Below, in pieces: positions 36,642 to 48,711 of a stretch of DNA of 64,000 nucleotides (its first letter is position 1; the number at the start of each line of letters is the position of its first letter). Source of the DNA: Synanceia verrucosa (lineage: Eukaryota > Chordata > Actinopteri > Perciformes > Synanceiidae); assembly GCA_029721515.1 (NCBI GenBank), contig CM056566.1, positions 24,033,269 through 24,097,268 on the forward strand, read 5' to 3'. Both the position numbers and the translations under genes were made by a program. The notes below the pieces were generated by a model. That model saw only the letters and a program-made list of their open reading frames with translations. It searched no databases and was not told the DNA's origin.

Positions 36642-38029
36642 ACTGAAAGACTGAAAGACTGGAAGACTAAAAGACTGGAAGACAAGAAGACTGAAAGACA
36701 AGAAGACTGAAAGACTGGAAGACTAAAAGACTGGAAGACTGAAAGACTGGAAGACTAAAAGACTGGAAGACAAGAAGACTGAAAGACAAGAAGACTGAAA
36801 GACTGGAAGATTGGAAGACTGAAAGACTGAAGGACTTAAGACTGGAAGACTGAAAGACTGAAGGACTTAAGACTGGAAGACTGAAGGACTTAAGACTGGA
36901 AGACTGGAAGACTGAAAGACTGAATGACTTAAGACTGGAAGACTAAAAGACTGGAAGACTGAAGGACTGGAAGACTGAAAGACTGGAAGACTGAAGTACT
37001 GGAAGACTGAAAGCCTGGAAGACTGAAGGACTCAAAAACAGGAAAACTGAAAGACTGGAAGACTGGAAGACTAAAAGATTGGAAGACAGGAAGACTAAAA
37101 GACTGGGAGACTGAAGGACTGGAAGACTGGAAGACTAAAAGACTGGGAGACTGGAAGATTGGAAGACTGGAAGACTAAAAGACTGGAAGACTGGAAGACT
37201 GAAGGACTGGAAGACTGAAGGACTGGAAGACTAAAAGACTGGAAGACTGAAAGACTGGAAGACTAAAAGACTGGAAGACTGAAAGACAAGAAGACTGAAA
37301 GACTGGAAGATTGGAAGACTGGAAGACTAAAAGATTGGGAGACTGAAGGACTGGAGGACTAAAAGACTAAAAGACTGGGAGACTGGAAGATTGGAAGACT
37401 GGAAGACTAAAAGACTGGAAGACTGGAAGACTGAAGGACTGGAAGACTGAAGGACTGGAAGACTAAAAGACTGGAAGACTGAAAGACTGGAAGACTAAAA
37501 GACTGGAAGACTGAAAGACAAGAAGACTGAAAGACTGGAAGATTGGAAGACTGAAAGACTGGAAGACTAAAAGATTGGGAGACTGAAGGACTGGAGGACT
37601 AAAAGACTAGAAGACTGAAAGACTCAAAAACAGGAAAACTGAAAGACAGGAAGACTGAAAGACTAGAAGACTGGAAGACTGAAGAATGAAAGAATGAAAG
37701 ACAGGAAGACTGAAAGACTGAAGGACTGAAGACTGAAAGACAAGAAGACTGAAAGACTGGAAGACTGAAGGACTGAAGAATGAAAGACAAGAAGACTGAA
37801 AGACTGGAAGACTGAAAGACTGAAGGACTGAAGAATGAAAGACAAGAAGACTGAAAGACTGAAGGACTAAAGAATGAAAGACAGGAAGACTGAAAGACTG
37901 AAGGACTTAAGACTGGAAGACTGAAAGACTGAAAGACTGAAGACTGAAAGACAAGAAGACTGAAAGACTGAAGGACTGAAGACTGAAAGACAAGAAGACT
38001 GAATGATTGGAAGACTGGAAGACTGGAAA
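36642..38029. repeat. 8-bp GACTGGAA minisatellite with 232/240-bp higher-order units
   Basis: About 1.4 kb of GACTGGAA, GACTGAAA, GACTAAAA and GACAAGAA units. The order of variants repeats: the stretch from 37141 recurs from 37373 (232 bp, 29 units), and GATTGGGAGACTGAAGGACT at 37332 recurs at 37572 (240 bp, 30 units). The right part is interrupted by AAGAATGAAAGA units. The plus strand is almost pure A/G with regular CT, giving Ser/Phe/Leu frames on the minus strand. Confidence 0.95.
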
Positions 38030-38814
38030 CCATGATTGCACAGCACGAGATCCTACAATCTAGTGTTAAATATGACATCTAAACAGGAAGTAAGGTTCGT
38101 CTTTAACTTCCTGTGAGGTGTTCATGTCATCAGCTCATGTCCCAGAGGTCAAACATACCTGATATAAAAACTTATATAAGATATAAATTCTGACACAACT
38201 GGCAGACCAGAGCTCTTTGAGTCGCTCAGATTGTCCACAGGTGGACGGTTTCAAATCCTCCAGGACAGAGAATGGAAGATGAGCAAAACTGACAGAAAAA
38301 AAAGATGTGTTTTATATTTTTGGCTGCTGATAAAAGCACCACTGAGTGGACTGATGTGAAATGTGCAGCTCATCTTCAGTGATGGATGCTTTGGCTGCGT
38401 TGCTTTACCGGACCTTTTTATGTTTGAACAACCACATTCTCAGTAAATGGCAGATTTTTTTTATTACAGAATCTCCTGCTGACAGAGTCAAACTCATCTC
38501 AGGCTCCCTTTCACCTATAAATGATTCATAACTGTTTTATTAATTGCGGCGCATCTATCAAGACTAAGAGCACACTAGTTTGTGGTTTAGTTATTCACCG
38601 GCGTGTGAAATTCATGGGAAATATTCTCCTTAACACCTCCTAAAATCACACATTAGTGACTGTTTCCATTGATTTCCAGCAATATTTTACTGGCTTTAAT
38701 TTCTTATTTTAAACCCAATAATGGATCATTTTAGCTGTCATATTTAATAGAGCTGGACATGTTGAGATGCTTTAAAATTTATAAAAAAAAAAAATACTTT
38801 CCTGTCTGCCTGAA
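38030..38814. other. Presumed intron: nothing recognised
   Basis: Ordinary AT-rich sequence. A tRNA-like B-box near 38246 was considered and rejected. Confidence 0.4.
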
Positions 38815-39340
38815 TTTTCCCTCAATGGAGCAGCGTTGCTAGGCAACAGCTTGGCTCCATGTTAAATTCCTGTCAGCTGCTAACAGGAAATAAACTGGGA
38901 ACATTCAGAGCGCTTAAAACTTAGAAATGGACTAAATATTAAAACAGTATTTATACACTGAAACCTGATTGTGATAAAGTTTGCTTTCACAGTAGGGGTG
39001 GGAAAAAAAAAAAAACGATATGGCAATATATCGCGATACTTTTTCTTTTGATATAATTTAACAATAGACCCCTCCCAAAAAAGTCATGTTTTGGGCCAAA
39101 TGAAAATCCAGAGCAACCTCCGCATGTTGAAATAAAATTGAAATAATTAAAGTCAAAAAGAAATAATAAACGTTAACGCTGTAGCTTTTACTCAGAATAT
39201 CACAATAATGTATTGTATCGTGACTCAGGTATCGCGATACGTATCGTATCGTGAAGTCCTTGCCAGTACCCAGCCCTATTCCACAGTATTTATTTCGTGA
39301 TAAACCTGATGATAAATCCATGTCCTCAGGTTTCCTCTCT
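38815..39340. mobile_element. Dispersed repeat carrying X-box and ancestral 49-bp modules
   Basis: Begins GGAGCAGCGTTGCTAGGCAA and CTTGGCTCCATG as at 11028. It then has CTAACAGGAAATAAACTGGG and two partial copies of the unit that forms the 11.3-13.7 kb satellite: CAGTATTTATACACTGAAAC (38946) and CAGTATTTATTTCGTGATAA (39284). They would be adjacent but for the MITE inserted at 38993-39278. Confidence 0.65.
38993..39278. mobile_element. Complete hAT-like MITE with 8-bp target duplication
   Basis: Starts TAGGGGTGGG and ends CCCAGCCCTA, inverted termini. It is flanked by TTTCACAG (38985-38992) and TTCCACAG (39279-39286), seven of eight bases identical, the target-site length of hAT elements. Internal text includes GATATGGCAATATATCGCGA and TATCGCGATACGTATCGTAT. 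At 286 bp there is no room for a transposase. Confidence 0.85.
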
Positions 39341-40951
39341 TGTTGTTTCTGAGCCTCTTGGATGAGGTGAAGTGAAGTGAAGCAGACGCTGAATAAAGGC
39401 GGAGGCTGATTCACGCTGGATTGAATCCCGTCCAGCTTTGATCGGCTCTGATTGGGTCGTGTGGTCTTTGTTGACTGATGAAAGCTGAATTAATTGCGTA
39501 TCGCTGGCGTCGACTCGTACGTTCAGCAGAGGGCAGCTGAAGTTTATTCAAGGTGTTGTCAGAATATTCTTCCCACTGAGCTGGAATCGGCCGGATCGCC
39601 TCGTTCACACAGTATCAGGCTTTACTGCCTCCCTTTATTCCCCCTGCAGGCCGTGCTCTCTTTGAACCCAAATTAATAGCCTCCTTTACTGCGTCACATA
39701 TAATCTGAACTCGTCTCCCCGTTCTGCAATTCAATCTTAATTGCTAAGTACTTCCATTTCAAGAGTTGTTAAGCAAACGGCGTGTATGACGGATGAGTCG
39801 GAGGCAGTAAACACAGAATTACTTAATCAAGCGCTCCCTCTATCTCCCTTCTGCCTTTCAGGGGGAAAAATAAAAGTCAGGAAGTCGTTGGCATCGTCCC
39901 GGGAGGAGCGTTCGATAAAAGACAGGGGCGTTGTAATCTGCCACTTTCTTTTCTTTAGTTATATGGTCGCGGCGCTCCATGATGAATGGCTGCTTCATCC
40001 CTGCACTTTAAAAGATGGATTGGGAGCTCCTCGTACGTTAAATGGGCTAATTCTGGCCGTCTCCTGCCCTTCTTCTTGTCACACTTTCAACATTTATCTC
40101 TGTCTCTTCTTCTCTCATATTTACTGAGCATCATCATCACATGCTGTTTCCTCGTCTTTCGCTGGATGTTTTCCTCTTTCCTCAGCTTCTTTCAGCCTCT
40201 GCTCCAGGTGGACTTTCTATTGATTAAAAGCTGCTCCTCTGTCCACCTGACCAGAGCTGAGCTCAGGAAGATGAATCACTCAGCCCTTTTTCTATCAGTC
40301 CACTCCTCTTTTCACATCCATCCTTCACTCCTCCGGCTGTCGACTCCAAAATGAAACGGGCTGATGGTGTGTAGGTTTAGGAGCCAATACAGCGTTCATC
40401 TTTTTTACTTCTTTATGCAGCGTTTAGATAAGGAAACCGCCGGTGCTGCAGCTCCTCTCAGTTTGGGTCAGGAGGGAGATAAAACATCTTCATCCTGTTG
40501 GCTTTAAAGGGACGTCTTAAAGGGTTTTTAGCCTCTTTCTGCTCCAAAACACAAAGAGGAATAAAAACAGCAGCGGATAAATTTGTTAAAAATCCAACTC
40601 TGACTTCCAGCATCCCAGAGGTCAAAAGGAAACCGAGCTCACGACCAGAAAAAGTGCCTCATTATAACCAATTATTATTATTTGGACATGGATGTGTCAT
40701 GTGTCAATTTTTAAACGGTCATCATGTTTGATATAAGAAATCACTGATGATGCTCCTTTCTAAGTTATACTTTAATAAAGTGATTTTATAGTAATGATAA
40801 AGTATTAATCACAGTGCTTATTCCATCAATAATCTTATTTTAGTATTTCTCTATTAATTAATTTACTTACTGTTACATATTTCTATTAGATAGGATTTAT
40901 GTGATCATTATTTTTATACATAATTATTGAATAAATAATTAAAAATCCAAT

Positions 40952-40988
<37 letters not shown>

Positions 40989-41435
40989 TATAACCTATAT
41001 ACCCTGAGGAATTAAAAAAATGTAGAGACCATGTGTTTGTATTTTAAAGTCTAATAATAGATCAGATGTAAATCTAATTGAATAATTAGGCCACAGAATG
41101 AGCTGATTGGTCCCTGGTCATTAAATAATTTAATCATAATAGGATGGACTAATATTGTATACATATTTCCCCTGGCCCTGGCTGCAGTACTGAATTAATT
41201 GTCGTTGATTAAATGAATTGATCAATCTTTAGAGAAGTCTGAATTCTCTAATGTCAGCTTCTTAAATGTGAATATTTCCTGCTTTCTTTGCCCCTCGTCT
41301 CATAAACCAAACTGATGGATTCATTAAGAGGAGAGTATCGTCACAGTCATGTGTTGTAAATCCTGCAGGATGCTGGTGTTCATATGAACGGCTGTAAATC
41401 CTCTGAGCTGCAGCTGTTTCAACTGCAACTTCAGG
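39341..41435. other. Presumed intron: unique DNA, possible conserved element
   Basis: 39600-40130 is compositionally complex, with CTTAATTGCTAAGT, ACTTAATCAAGCG and similar homeodomain-like motifs, and could be a conserved non-coding element. 40959-40992 is an (AAT)n run. 41205-41310 is a relic of the dispersed GATTAATTGATC/TTTCCTGC repeat. No exon recognised. Confidence 0.4.
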
Positions 41436-41481
41436 ACTGACTGACCGACCGACCGACCGACTGACCGACTGACTGACTGAC
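41436..41481. repeat. (GACC)n/(GACT)n tetramer
   Basis: CTGACTGACCGACCGACCGA followed by CTGACCGACTGACTGACTGA. The complementary motif recurs at 59608-59643. Confidence 0.9.
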
Positions 41482-41607
41482 AGTTCACAGTGTAGTTTAT
41501 AGTTTCTATAAATCTATCTGCTGAGTCTGGGTCCTTCTGCTCTTTTAACGGCTGTGAATCCTCAGAGGAAGCTTTGATCTTTAGACAGGATGGAAACGAT
41601 CGATGCT

Positions 41608-41785
41608 CGAAAGAGACAAAATACAAAGAAAGAAAGAGAGAGAGAGAATGAAAGAAAGGAATAAAGGGAGAGAATGAAAGAAAGAGAGAGAAGGAAAGAA
41701 AGAGAGAGAAAGAAAGAAAGAAAAAAGAAAGAGAAAGAAAGAATAAAGAGAGAATGAAAGAAAGAAAGAAAGAAAAAGAGAGGGC
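41608..41785. repeat. GAAA/GAGA polypurine microsatellite
   Basis: Nearly pure A/G for about 170 bp (AAAGAAAGAAAGAGAGAGAG, with GAATAAAG and GAATGAAAG interruptions). Confidence 0.9.
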
Positions 41786-42014
41786 TCTTTGGGTCTTTGC
41801 TGCAGATGATGATGACATTCAGGCAGAGAAAACCACTTAGGTTTAGGAAAAAAAAAACTTTTATGCTTTTATTCTCTTTCCTGCTGTTCGTTTGTCGTGA
41901 AGCGCTAAATGGAGCAGCGCTGCTAATTTCTCTGTTTCCACTGATATATGAAAATAAAGGCTTTTGATCATGTTTCTCTAAGAGGATAGACGACCTTTCT
42001 CTCTTTTTACCATC

Positions 42015-42260
42015 ATCTAATCCTTTATTCATCCCACAGACGAAGCCACATTACATCAGAACCTGCATAAATATAAGAAACAGTGTCATCAGTAAACGAA
42101 AAGTAAACGAATAAGAAGGAAACAAATGGATCTAATATAACTAATATCGATCAGTAAAGAATGAACACGTGTCAAGAAGCAACAGATGAAAAAATAAATA
42201 TACATAAATGAACAGCTTAGATACGATAAGAGAAGTATATACTGCTAATGTTAATGTTAA
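42015..42260. mobile_element. Retroposon-like 3' segment, copy 1 of 3
   Basis: Contains CCTTTATTCATCCCACAGAC, CAGTGTCATCAGTAAACG, AATAAGAAGGAAACAA and TACATAAATGAAC. Similar words in the same order are found at 55985-56200 and 63118-63370. The TTTATTxATCCCACA start is the usual form of teleost LINE/SINE ends. Confidence 0.5.
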
Positions 42261-42548
42261 TAAATGAAATAAAGTGACGTACAGCTGTAGTGTTTACTTT
42301 GCAGTCAGTACAGGATACATGACGCACGAGTTCTTATTATAAATGAGCTTCATGAAGAATCAAGAAGAGCTGCACGAAAACTGAAATAGAGTATAAAAAT
42401 ATAAAATATGTAAGGACAGACAAGTACTATGTACAGTAAATGTGTAAAATATATAATTAGGTTCTGATATTTCACATCATGGTTTTCATTGGCTGAATAT
42501 TTCAAAGCTTCAGTCCTGCACAGATCCTGAACCTCAGGACCCACTGAG

Positions 42549-42690
42549 AGCCAGACCTGATCGCCCAGACCTGATCGCTCAGACCTTATCGCCCAGACCT
42601 GATCGCCCAGACCTGATCGCCCAGACCTGATCGCCCAGACCTGATAACCCAGACCTGATCACCCAGACCTGATCACTCACACCTGATCTG
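42549..42690. repeat. 14-bp CAGACCTGATCGCC minisatellite (about 10 copies)
   Basis: Direct repeats of CAGACCTGATCGCC with small changes (CTTATCGCC, CTGATAACC, CTGATCACT). Each central unit carries a CGATC or TGATCG core. Confidence 0.92.
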
Positions 42691-43584
42691 TTTATTCATC
42701 CCTTATTTCATCGTTTCTTCAGCTTGCTTGCTGCCGTCTGGTCCTAAACTTCCTTCTTGCATGATGTTTGCATTTGGACATACCGTACCTCTGAGCCTGC
42801 TGTGTTTGACTCTGGAGGGTTCGTTAAGTCCTGGACCAGCCCAGCAGGGTTAATTACCCTCCATGCAGGGCTGAGAGCTGTGTTAGCTTAATGCACATGA
42901 TACATTAGTCTGATGGGGAACACTGCTCTCCATTTTCTCCTTGTAATTTACATAGTGGAGGGTATAAAAGCATGTGCAGCTGAAAAGGCCACTGATTGCC
43001 ATAACGCAGCTCTTTTCTGTTTGAGCGGGCTTTGATGCGTTTTGTGTTGGTGCTGCAGTGCTGCTCTTCCTCCTCCTCCTCATCGCCCACTCTCTTTCCT
43101 TAAACCTTAAACTTAACCGCCGCTCCGCTGGGCTCGGTTTCCCTTGATGGCGTCTGACCAGTGGGGGGAAAAAGATGGAGGGTTATGGTATCTAGTCCCC
43201 CCTGGAGAAGCAGGTGTCCTTTGGTCTAATAGATAATTCCCTCATCCTTATCTGTTGCAGGACAATCTGCGTGAGAACAGCAGGTGCAAATAGTTTTCCT
43301 CTCCTTTCCTTCGCCTCACACTGTTCATCCTCCTCAGAGACACTGAGCCACTTCAGGACGTTTTATTTTCACTGCAGCGGCTCTTCCACCCACAAAGTCA
43401 GTGGGTATTTTTTGTTTTAATGATGCAGCCGTGCTGTCAGGAGTTTTCCTCTGTGGTGAGAAAAGTGAGAGGGAAACGGAAATCAAGTGTTCAGGATAAT
43501 GAGCGACGGACGGACGGAGGGTTTTCTGTCAGCGCTGCTGGGGATTCTCCAAAGCTTCATTAGGAAGGTTCAGATTAGAGACAG
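42691..43584. other. Presumed intron: unique DNA
   Basis: No exon accepted. An acceptor-like TTATCTGTTGCAG ends at 43260, but no matching donor or coding frame follows. 42840-43000 is compositionally complex (GGTTAATTACCCTCCATGCA) and may be a conserved element. Confidence 0.4.
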
Positions 43585-45263
43585 GGAGTACATGGTGTAC
43601 TCTGTGGAGCCCTGGCAGTACTGAGTACTAGGAGTACATGGTGTACTCTGTGGAGCCCTGGCAGTACTGAGTACTAGGAGTACATGGTGTACTCTGTGGA
43701 GCTCTGGCAGTACTGAGTACTAGGAGTACATGGTGTACTCTGTGGAGCTCTGGCAGTACTGAGTACTAGGAGTACATGGTGTACTCTGTGGAGCTCTGGG
43801 AGTACTGAGTACTAGGAGTACATGGTGTACTCTGTGGAGCCCTGGCAGTACTGAGTACTAGGAGTACATGGTGTACTCTGTGGAGCCCTGGGAGTACTGA
43901 GTACTAGGAGTACATGGTGTACTCTGTGGAGCTCTGGCAGTACTGAGTACTAGGAGTACATGGTGTACTCTGTGGAGCTCTGGCAGTACTGAGTACTAGG
44001 AGTACATGGTGTACTCTGTGGAACTCTGGCAGTACTGAGTACTAGGAGTACATGGTGTACTCTGTGGAACTCTGGCAGTACTGAGTACTAGGAGTACATG
44101 GTGTACTCTGTGGAGCTCTGGCAGTACTGAGTACTAGGAGTACATGGTGTACTCTGTGGAGCTCTGGCAGTACTGAGTACTAGGAGTACATGGTGTACTC
44201 TGTGGAGCTCTGGCAGTACTGAGTACTAGGAGTACATGGTGTACTCTGTGGAACTCTGGCAGTACTGAGTACTAGGAGTACATGGTGTACTCTGTGGAAC
44301 TCTGGCAGTACTGAGTACTAGGAGTACATGGTGTACTCTGTGGAGCTCTGGCAGTACTGAGTACTAGGAGTACATGGTGTACTCTGTGGAGCTCTGGCAG
44401 TACTGAGTACTAGGAGTACATGGTGTACTCTGTGGAGCTCTGGCAGTACTGAGTACTAGGAGTACATGGTGTACTCTGTGGAACTCTGGCAGTACTGAGT
44501 ACTAGGAGTACATGGTGTACTCTGTGGAGCTCTGGCAGTACTGAGTACTAGGAGTACATGGTGTACTCTGTGGAACTCTGGCAGTACTGAGCACTAGGAG
44601 TACATGGTGTACTCTGTGGAGCTCTGGCAGTACTGAGTACTAGGAGTACATGGTGTACTCTGTGGAGCTCTGGCAGTACTGAGTACTAGGAGTACATGGT
44701 GTACTCTGTGGAGCCCTGGCAGTACTGAGTACTAGGAGTACATGGTGTACTCTGTGGAGCTCTGGCAGTACTGAGTACTAGGAGTACATGGTGTACTCTG
44801 TGGAACTCTGGCAGTACTGAGTACTAGGAGTACATGGTGTACTCTGTGGAGCTCTGGCAGTACTGAGTACTAGGAGTACATGGTGTACTCTGTGGAACTC
44901 TGGCAGTACTGAGTACTAGGAGTACATGGTGTACTCTGTGGAACTCTGGGAGTACTGAGTACTAGGGGTACATGGTGTACTCTGTGGAACTCTGGGAGTA
45001 CTGAGTACTAGGAGTACATGGTGTACTCTGTGGAGCTCTGGCAGTACTGAGTACTAGGAGTACATGGTGTACTCTGTGGAACTCTGGGAGTACTGAGTAC
45101 TAGGGGTACATGGTGTACTCTGTGGAACTCTGGGAGTACTGAGTACTAGGAGTACATGGTGTACTCTGTGGAACTCTGGGAGTACTGAGTACTAGGAGTA
45201 CATGGTGTACTCTGTGGAACTCTGGCAGTACTGAGTACTAGGGGTACATGGTGTACTCTGTGG
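43585..45263. repeat. 46-bp minisatellite with hairpin-forming unit (about 36 copies)
   Basis: Unit: GGAGTACATGGTGTACTCTG, TGGAGCTCTGGCAGTACTGA, GTACTA; period 46 measured from 43631 to 43677. Variants are GAGCCCTG, GAGCTCTG or GAACTCTG, and GGCAG or GGGAG. Each unit contains GAGTACA-TGG-TGTACTC, a perfect 7-bp stem with a 3-base loop, and the palindrome CAGTACTG. Copies are very similar, implying recent growth. The period is not a multiple of three and stops are frequent. Confidence 0.97.
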
Positions 45264-47913
45264 TGGGGGAGAGCTGCCTCTGCAGGATGCATTTTCCTGC
45301 ACTATATTTTCATGATATTTCACATTTAAAACTTGTTTATTGATCATCACCATCAGTTCTTCAGCTCATGTTATCAATGAGTGTCTGATCAGTGATGTCA
45401 GGTGACAACCAGCCAATCAGAGTTGGTCTCTTTGACCAGAGTCTTCATGATGTTGACTGGTCTGCAGTCAGCTGACAGCATTTAACCAGAGCTGGAGTTA
45501 ACTTCTTCATTTAGTTTCATCCTCAGCTCTGTGGACACTTGATCACTGAAAAATAGGAGCTTTAGCCTGTTAGCTGTTAGCATCCATCTGATTAGCTGCA
45601 CTAGCATTAGCTTAGCTCCTAGCTGCTAGCTCAGACAGGAATTTCCCTGATATTTTAACTCAGTTTTTACACAAGGTGCATTTTAGGTTTGATACCGCCA
45701 CTAAGTCGTCTGGGAGTTTTTCAAAATAAAACCAACAATGCAGAAGCGTATTGCTGAATCTGCTAGTAAGGATGCGTTAAAAAATAAAAACATGACATAA
45801 AAAATCATATGTTATGCTTTGACTTTAATGTAATTTTAATTAACACTGTCAGCCCTATTTTTAATTAATCAGATCCTCCTGTTTCTCAGGTTTTATGCAG
45901 ATGATGATGTGCTCTTTATACCCTAAAATTAGATTTAACCCTCTGGGGACTAAACCATTTTATTTTTTCCTTTTATTTAAATTTGTATTATTATTATTAT
46001 TATTATTATAAAAAGTGATAAGATCAATAATATGAAGTGAAATTCAGCAATTTATTCATTTTCTACAAACAGTTGTAAACAAAGTTCATATTATGTTTGA
46101 TGTCTCCACTGATCCATCTGGGAGTTTTTCAAAATAAAACTAACCATTCAGAAGCGTATTGCTGTCGTCCTTCTCCATGACTGCAACAGGAAGCAGGAAA
46201 GCTTTGACATTAATTACTCATAAGACAAAAACATAGTTATGAAGTTATGTACATTTTAAGCAGAATTAAGAGATCCGGCTGATGCATCATCGTTGTGGAA
46301 AACCAGGAACTGTTGGAGGTTCTGTCCTGCGACATCGGATCAGCTGTGGTCTCTTTAGGTTTAGTTTTGAATGACTTGAACTTAAAAACTTTTGGTTGTA
46401 GCTACAACCTGAAAGTGACACATATTAAAGAACAGATGAATTTCCGCATCTTATTTTTTAATGAAAGTTGTGCAGGAGATCCAGTGACTGTTTAATGCTC
46501 GTCGCTAATAAAATAAGAACGAGAGGAGATAAAAGGTTTAAGGAGAGATTAGTTGGCCGTAGCAGCTCATCCTAAGAACAGCTTTTCACAGGTTTTTGTG
46601 ACAAACTTAAAGGTTTATCATCAAATGATGGGATCACATATTGGCTTTATGACCTGCATGGTGCTGAAAAATAGACTGTGTGTTGTTCTTGAAAGTAAAT
46701 GCAAAGGACGGATTAATTTTCTTCCAGCAGACGTGGGGATTAGACGCTCTTGTTTTGTTGATGTTAGTTTTTCACTCGTCTAGAGTTCATGACTGGACGA
46801 GTCCGACTGTGTCATTATGCAAATTTGCGATAAAGAAAAATGCTGTTTGAATGTAAAGCAGCGTCGACGCAGAAGCCGCTTCATGTTTCTCAGAGAGAGC
46901 TTCACGTTAATTATGGCCTTTAAAAACAAAAGGGTGAATTATTTTATGAGTTCACTGTGGGATCCATCACTTCGACACAGCGCCTGGTGTTTGTGTCAAG
47001 AAGCCAAAATGAATCCTGGTCTCGTTCTGCCGGCTCGCCGAGACCGACTCGACCGTTTGGCAGCCGCACAATTTTCTTTTCTTTTTTTTTTTGTTGATGT
47101 GTGGATCAATATTCAGCTCGATAAGTATAATGTTGGTCTGAAGCCGCCGCCGGCAGACGATTCAATCCTCCTGCTGTGGGTTTAGAAATGGAAATACCTG
47201 AGAATGTGAGCAGATTTACTACAGGAGCTCTCTGGTAGAGGGACTACATCTCCCAGCAGCCACCTGGAGGACTGACCAGTGTCCCATCAGGGAGGATTTC
47301 ACTGTAAAAACTCTGTGATCGCTGCCTCTGCACTAAGTCTGCTCTGATTCACGTCTTCTTTTTGTTTCTGTCAGATCCAGCAAGTAAATAAAATATAAAC
47401 CCAGCTAGAGATAATAAGATGATCCACACCGACGGGCTGCACAAATTTTTAAAAATATCTTAATGTTAGACTTACTGACACATTTATACTGTTTTTTTTT
47501 TTTTACTGGTATTTATTTTCTTATTTTGACATATTTTTCCACTTATTCTACTTTTTTACTGATACTTCTGATTTATTTTACAGGTCGTTCTTTTAATTTT
47601 AATGCTCTAGAATGATAAATGTGATGTTATTCTCATTTCCATTGAAACATATTAATTATAGTTGACTAATTGATTAGTTGATTCAATCAACAGTTTTGTG
47701 AAACTCCAACAGTTTTCCCACAAAAGCTCCAATTTATACCAGAAAAACATCTTAGTCAGCTCCAACCAAAGTGACTGATTAGATGACTAATCGACTAAGA
47801 GTTATTTTATGTTTATCTAAAATTCGTACTTCGTGTTTTCTGATCTATTTTTTGTAGTTATATGTATTTGTTTGAAATATATTTAATATTTTGTTTAATA
47901 TGTTTATAAAGTA
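45264..47913. other. Presumed intron: unique AT-rich DNA
   Basis: 45988-46010 is a (TTA)n run. The phrase GGGAGTTTTTCAAAATAAAA occurs at 45710 and 46120, a small direct duplication. Frames at 46295-46495, 46553-46783 and 46817-47185 are open but carry no recognisable motif or splice signals. A T-run lies at 47491. Confidence 0.4.
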
Positions 47914-48711
47914 TCCATCATCCATCATCATCCATCCTTTCATCCATCCATCATCCATCCATCCATCCAGCCATCATCCATTCATCATCATCCATCCATC
48001 ATACATTCATCCATTCACTCATCCATCATCCACCATCCATCCATCCACCATCATCCATCCACCATCCATCCATCCATCAGCCATCCATCCATCCATCATC
48101 CATCATCCATCCATTCATTCATCTATCCATCCAACCATTCATCCACCAGCCATTCATTCATCCATCCATCCATCATCCATCATTCATCCATTCATCCATC
48201 ATCCATCCAACCATCCATCATCATCCATCCATCATACATTCATCCATTCACTCATCCATCATCCATCCATCCACCATCATCCATCCATCCACCATCCATC
48301 CATCTATCCATCATCCATCCATCCATCATCCATCCACCATCCATCCATTATCCATCCATTCATCCATTCATCCATCTATCCATCAACCATTCATCCACCA
48401 TCCATTCATTCATCCATCATCCATCCATCCATCATACATTCATCCATCCACCCATCCATCCATCCATCCACCCATCCATCCATCCATCCATCTATCCATC
48501 CAACCATTCATCCACCATCCATCCATCCATCATCCATCCATCCATCCATCATCCATCTACCCATCATCCATCCATCATCCATCATCCACCCATCCATCCA
48601 TCCACCCATCCATCCATCCATCCATCCATCATCCATCTATCCATCCATCCATCCATCATCCATCTATCCATCCATCCATCCATCATCCATCCATCCATCC
48701 ATCATTCTTAC
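47914..48711. repeat. (ATCC)n microsatellite, about 800 bp
   Basis: Long CATCCATCCATCATCCATCC tract with TTCATC, ACCATC and CATCTATC interruptions. Very long for a tetranucleotide run. The plus-strand Ile/His/Pro/Ser open frame is an artefact. Confidence 0.97.

Noticed and set aside
38230..38270. tRNA-like B-box GGTTTCAAATCC
   Set aside because: One base too long for a B-box, with no A-box or cloverleaf arms at the expected distance.
43255..43396. Possible plus-strand exon after TTATCTGTTGCAG
   Set aside because: Acceptor-like sequence only. The 3' side has no good donor (AAAGTCAGTG) and no frame resembling a known protein.
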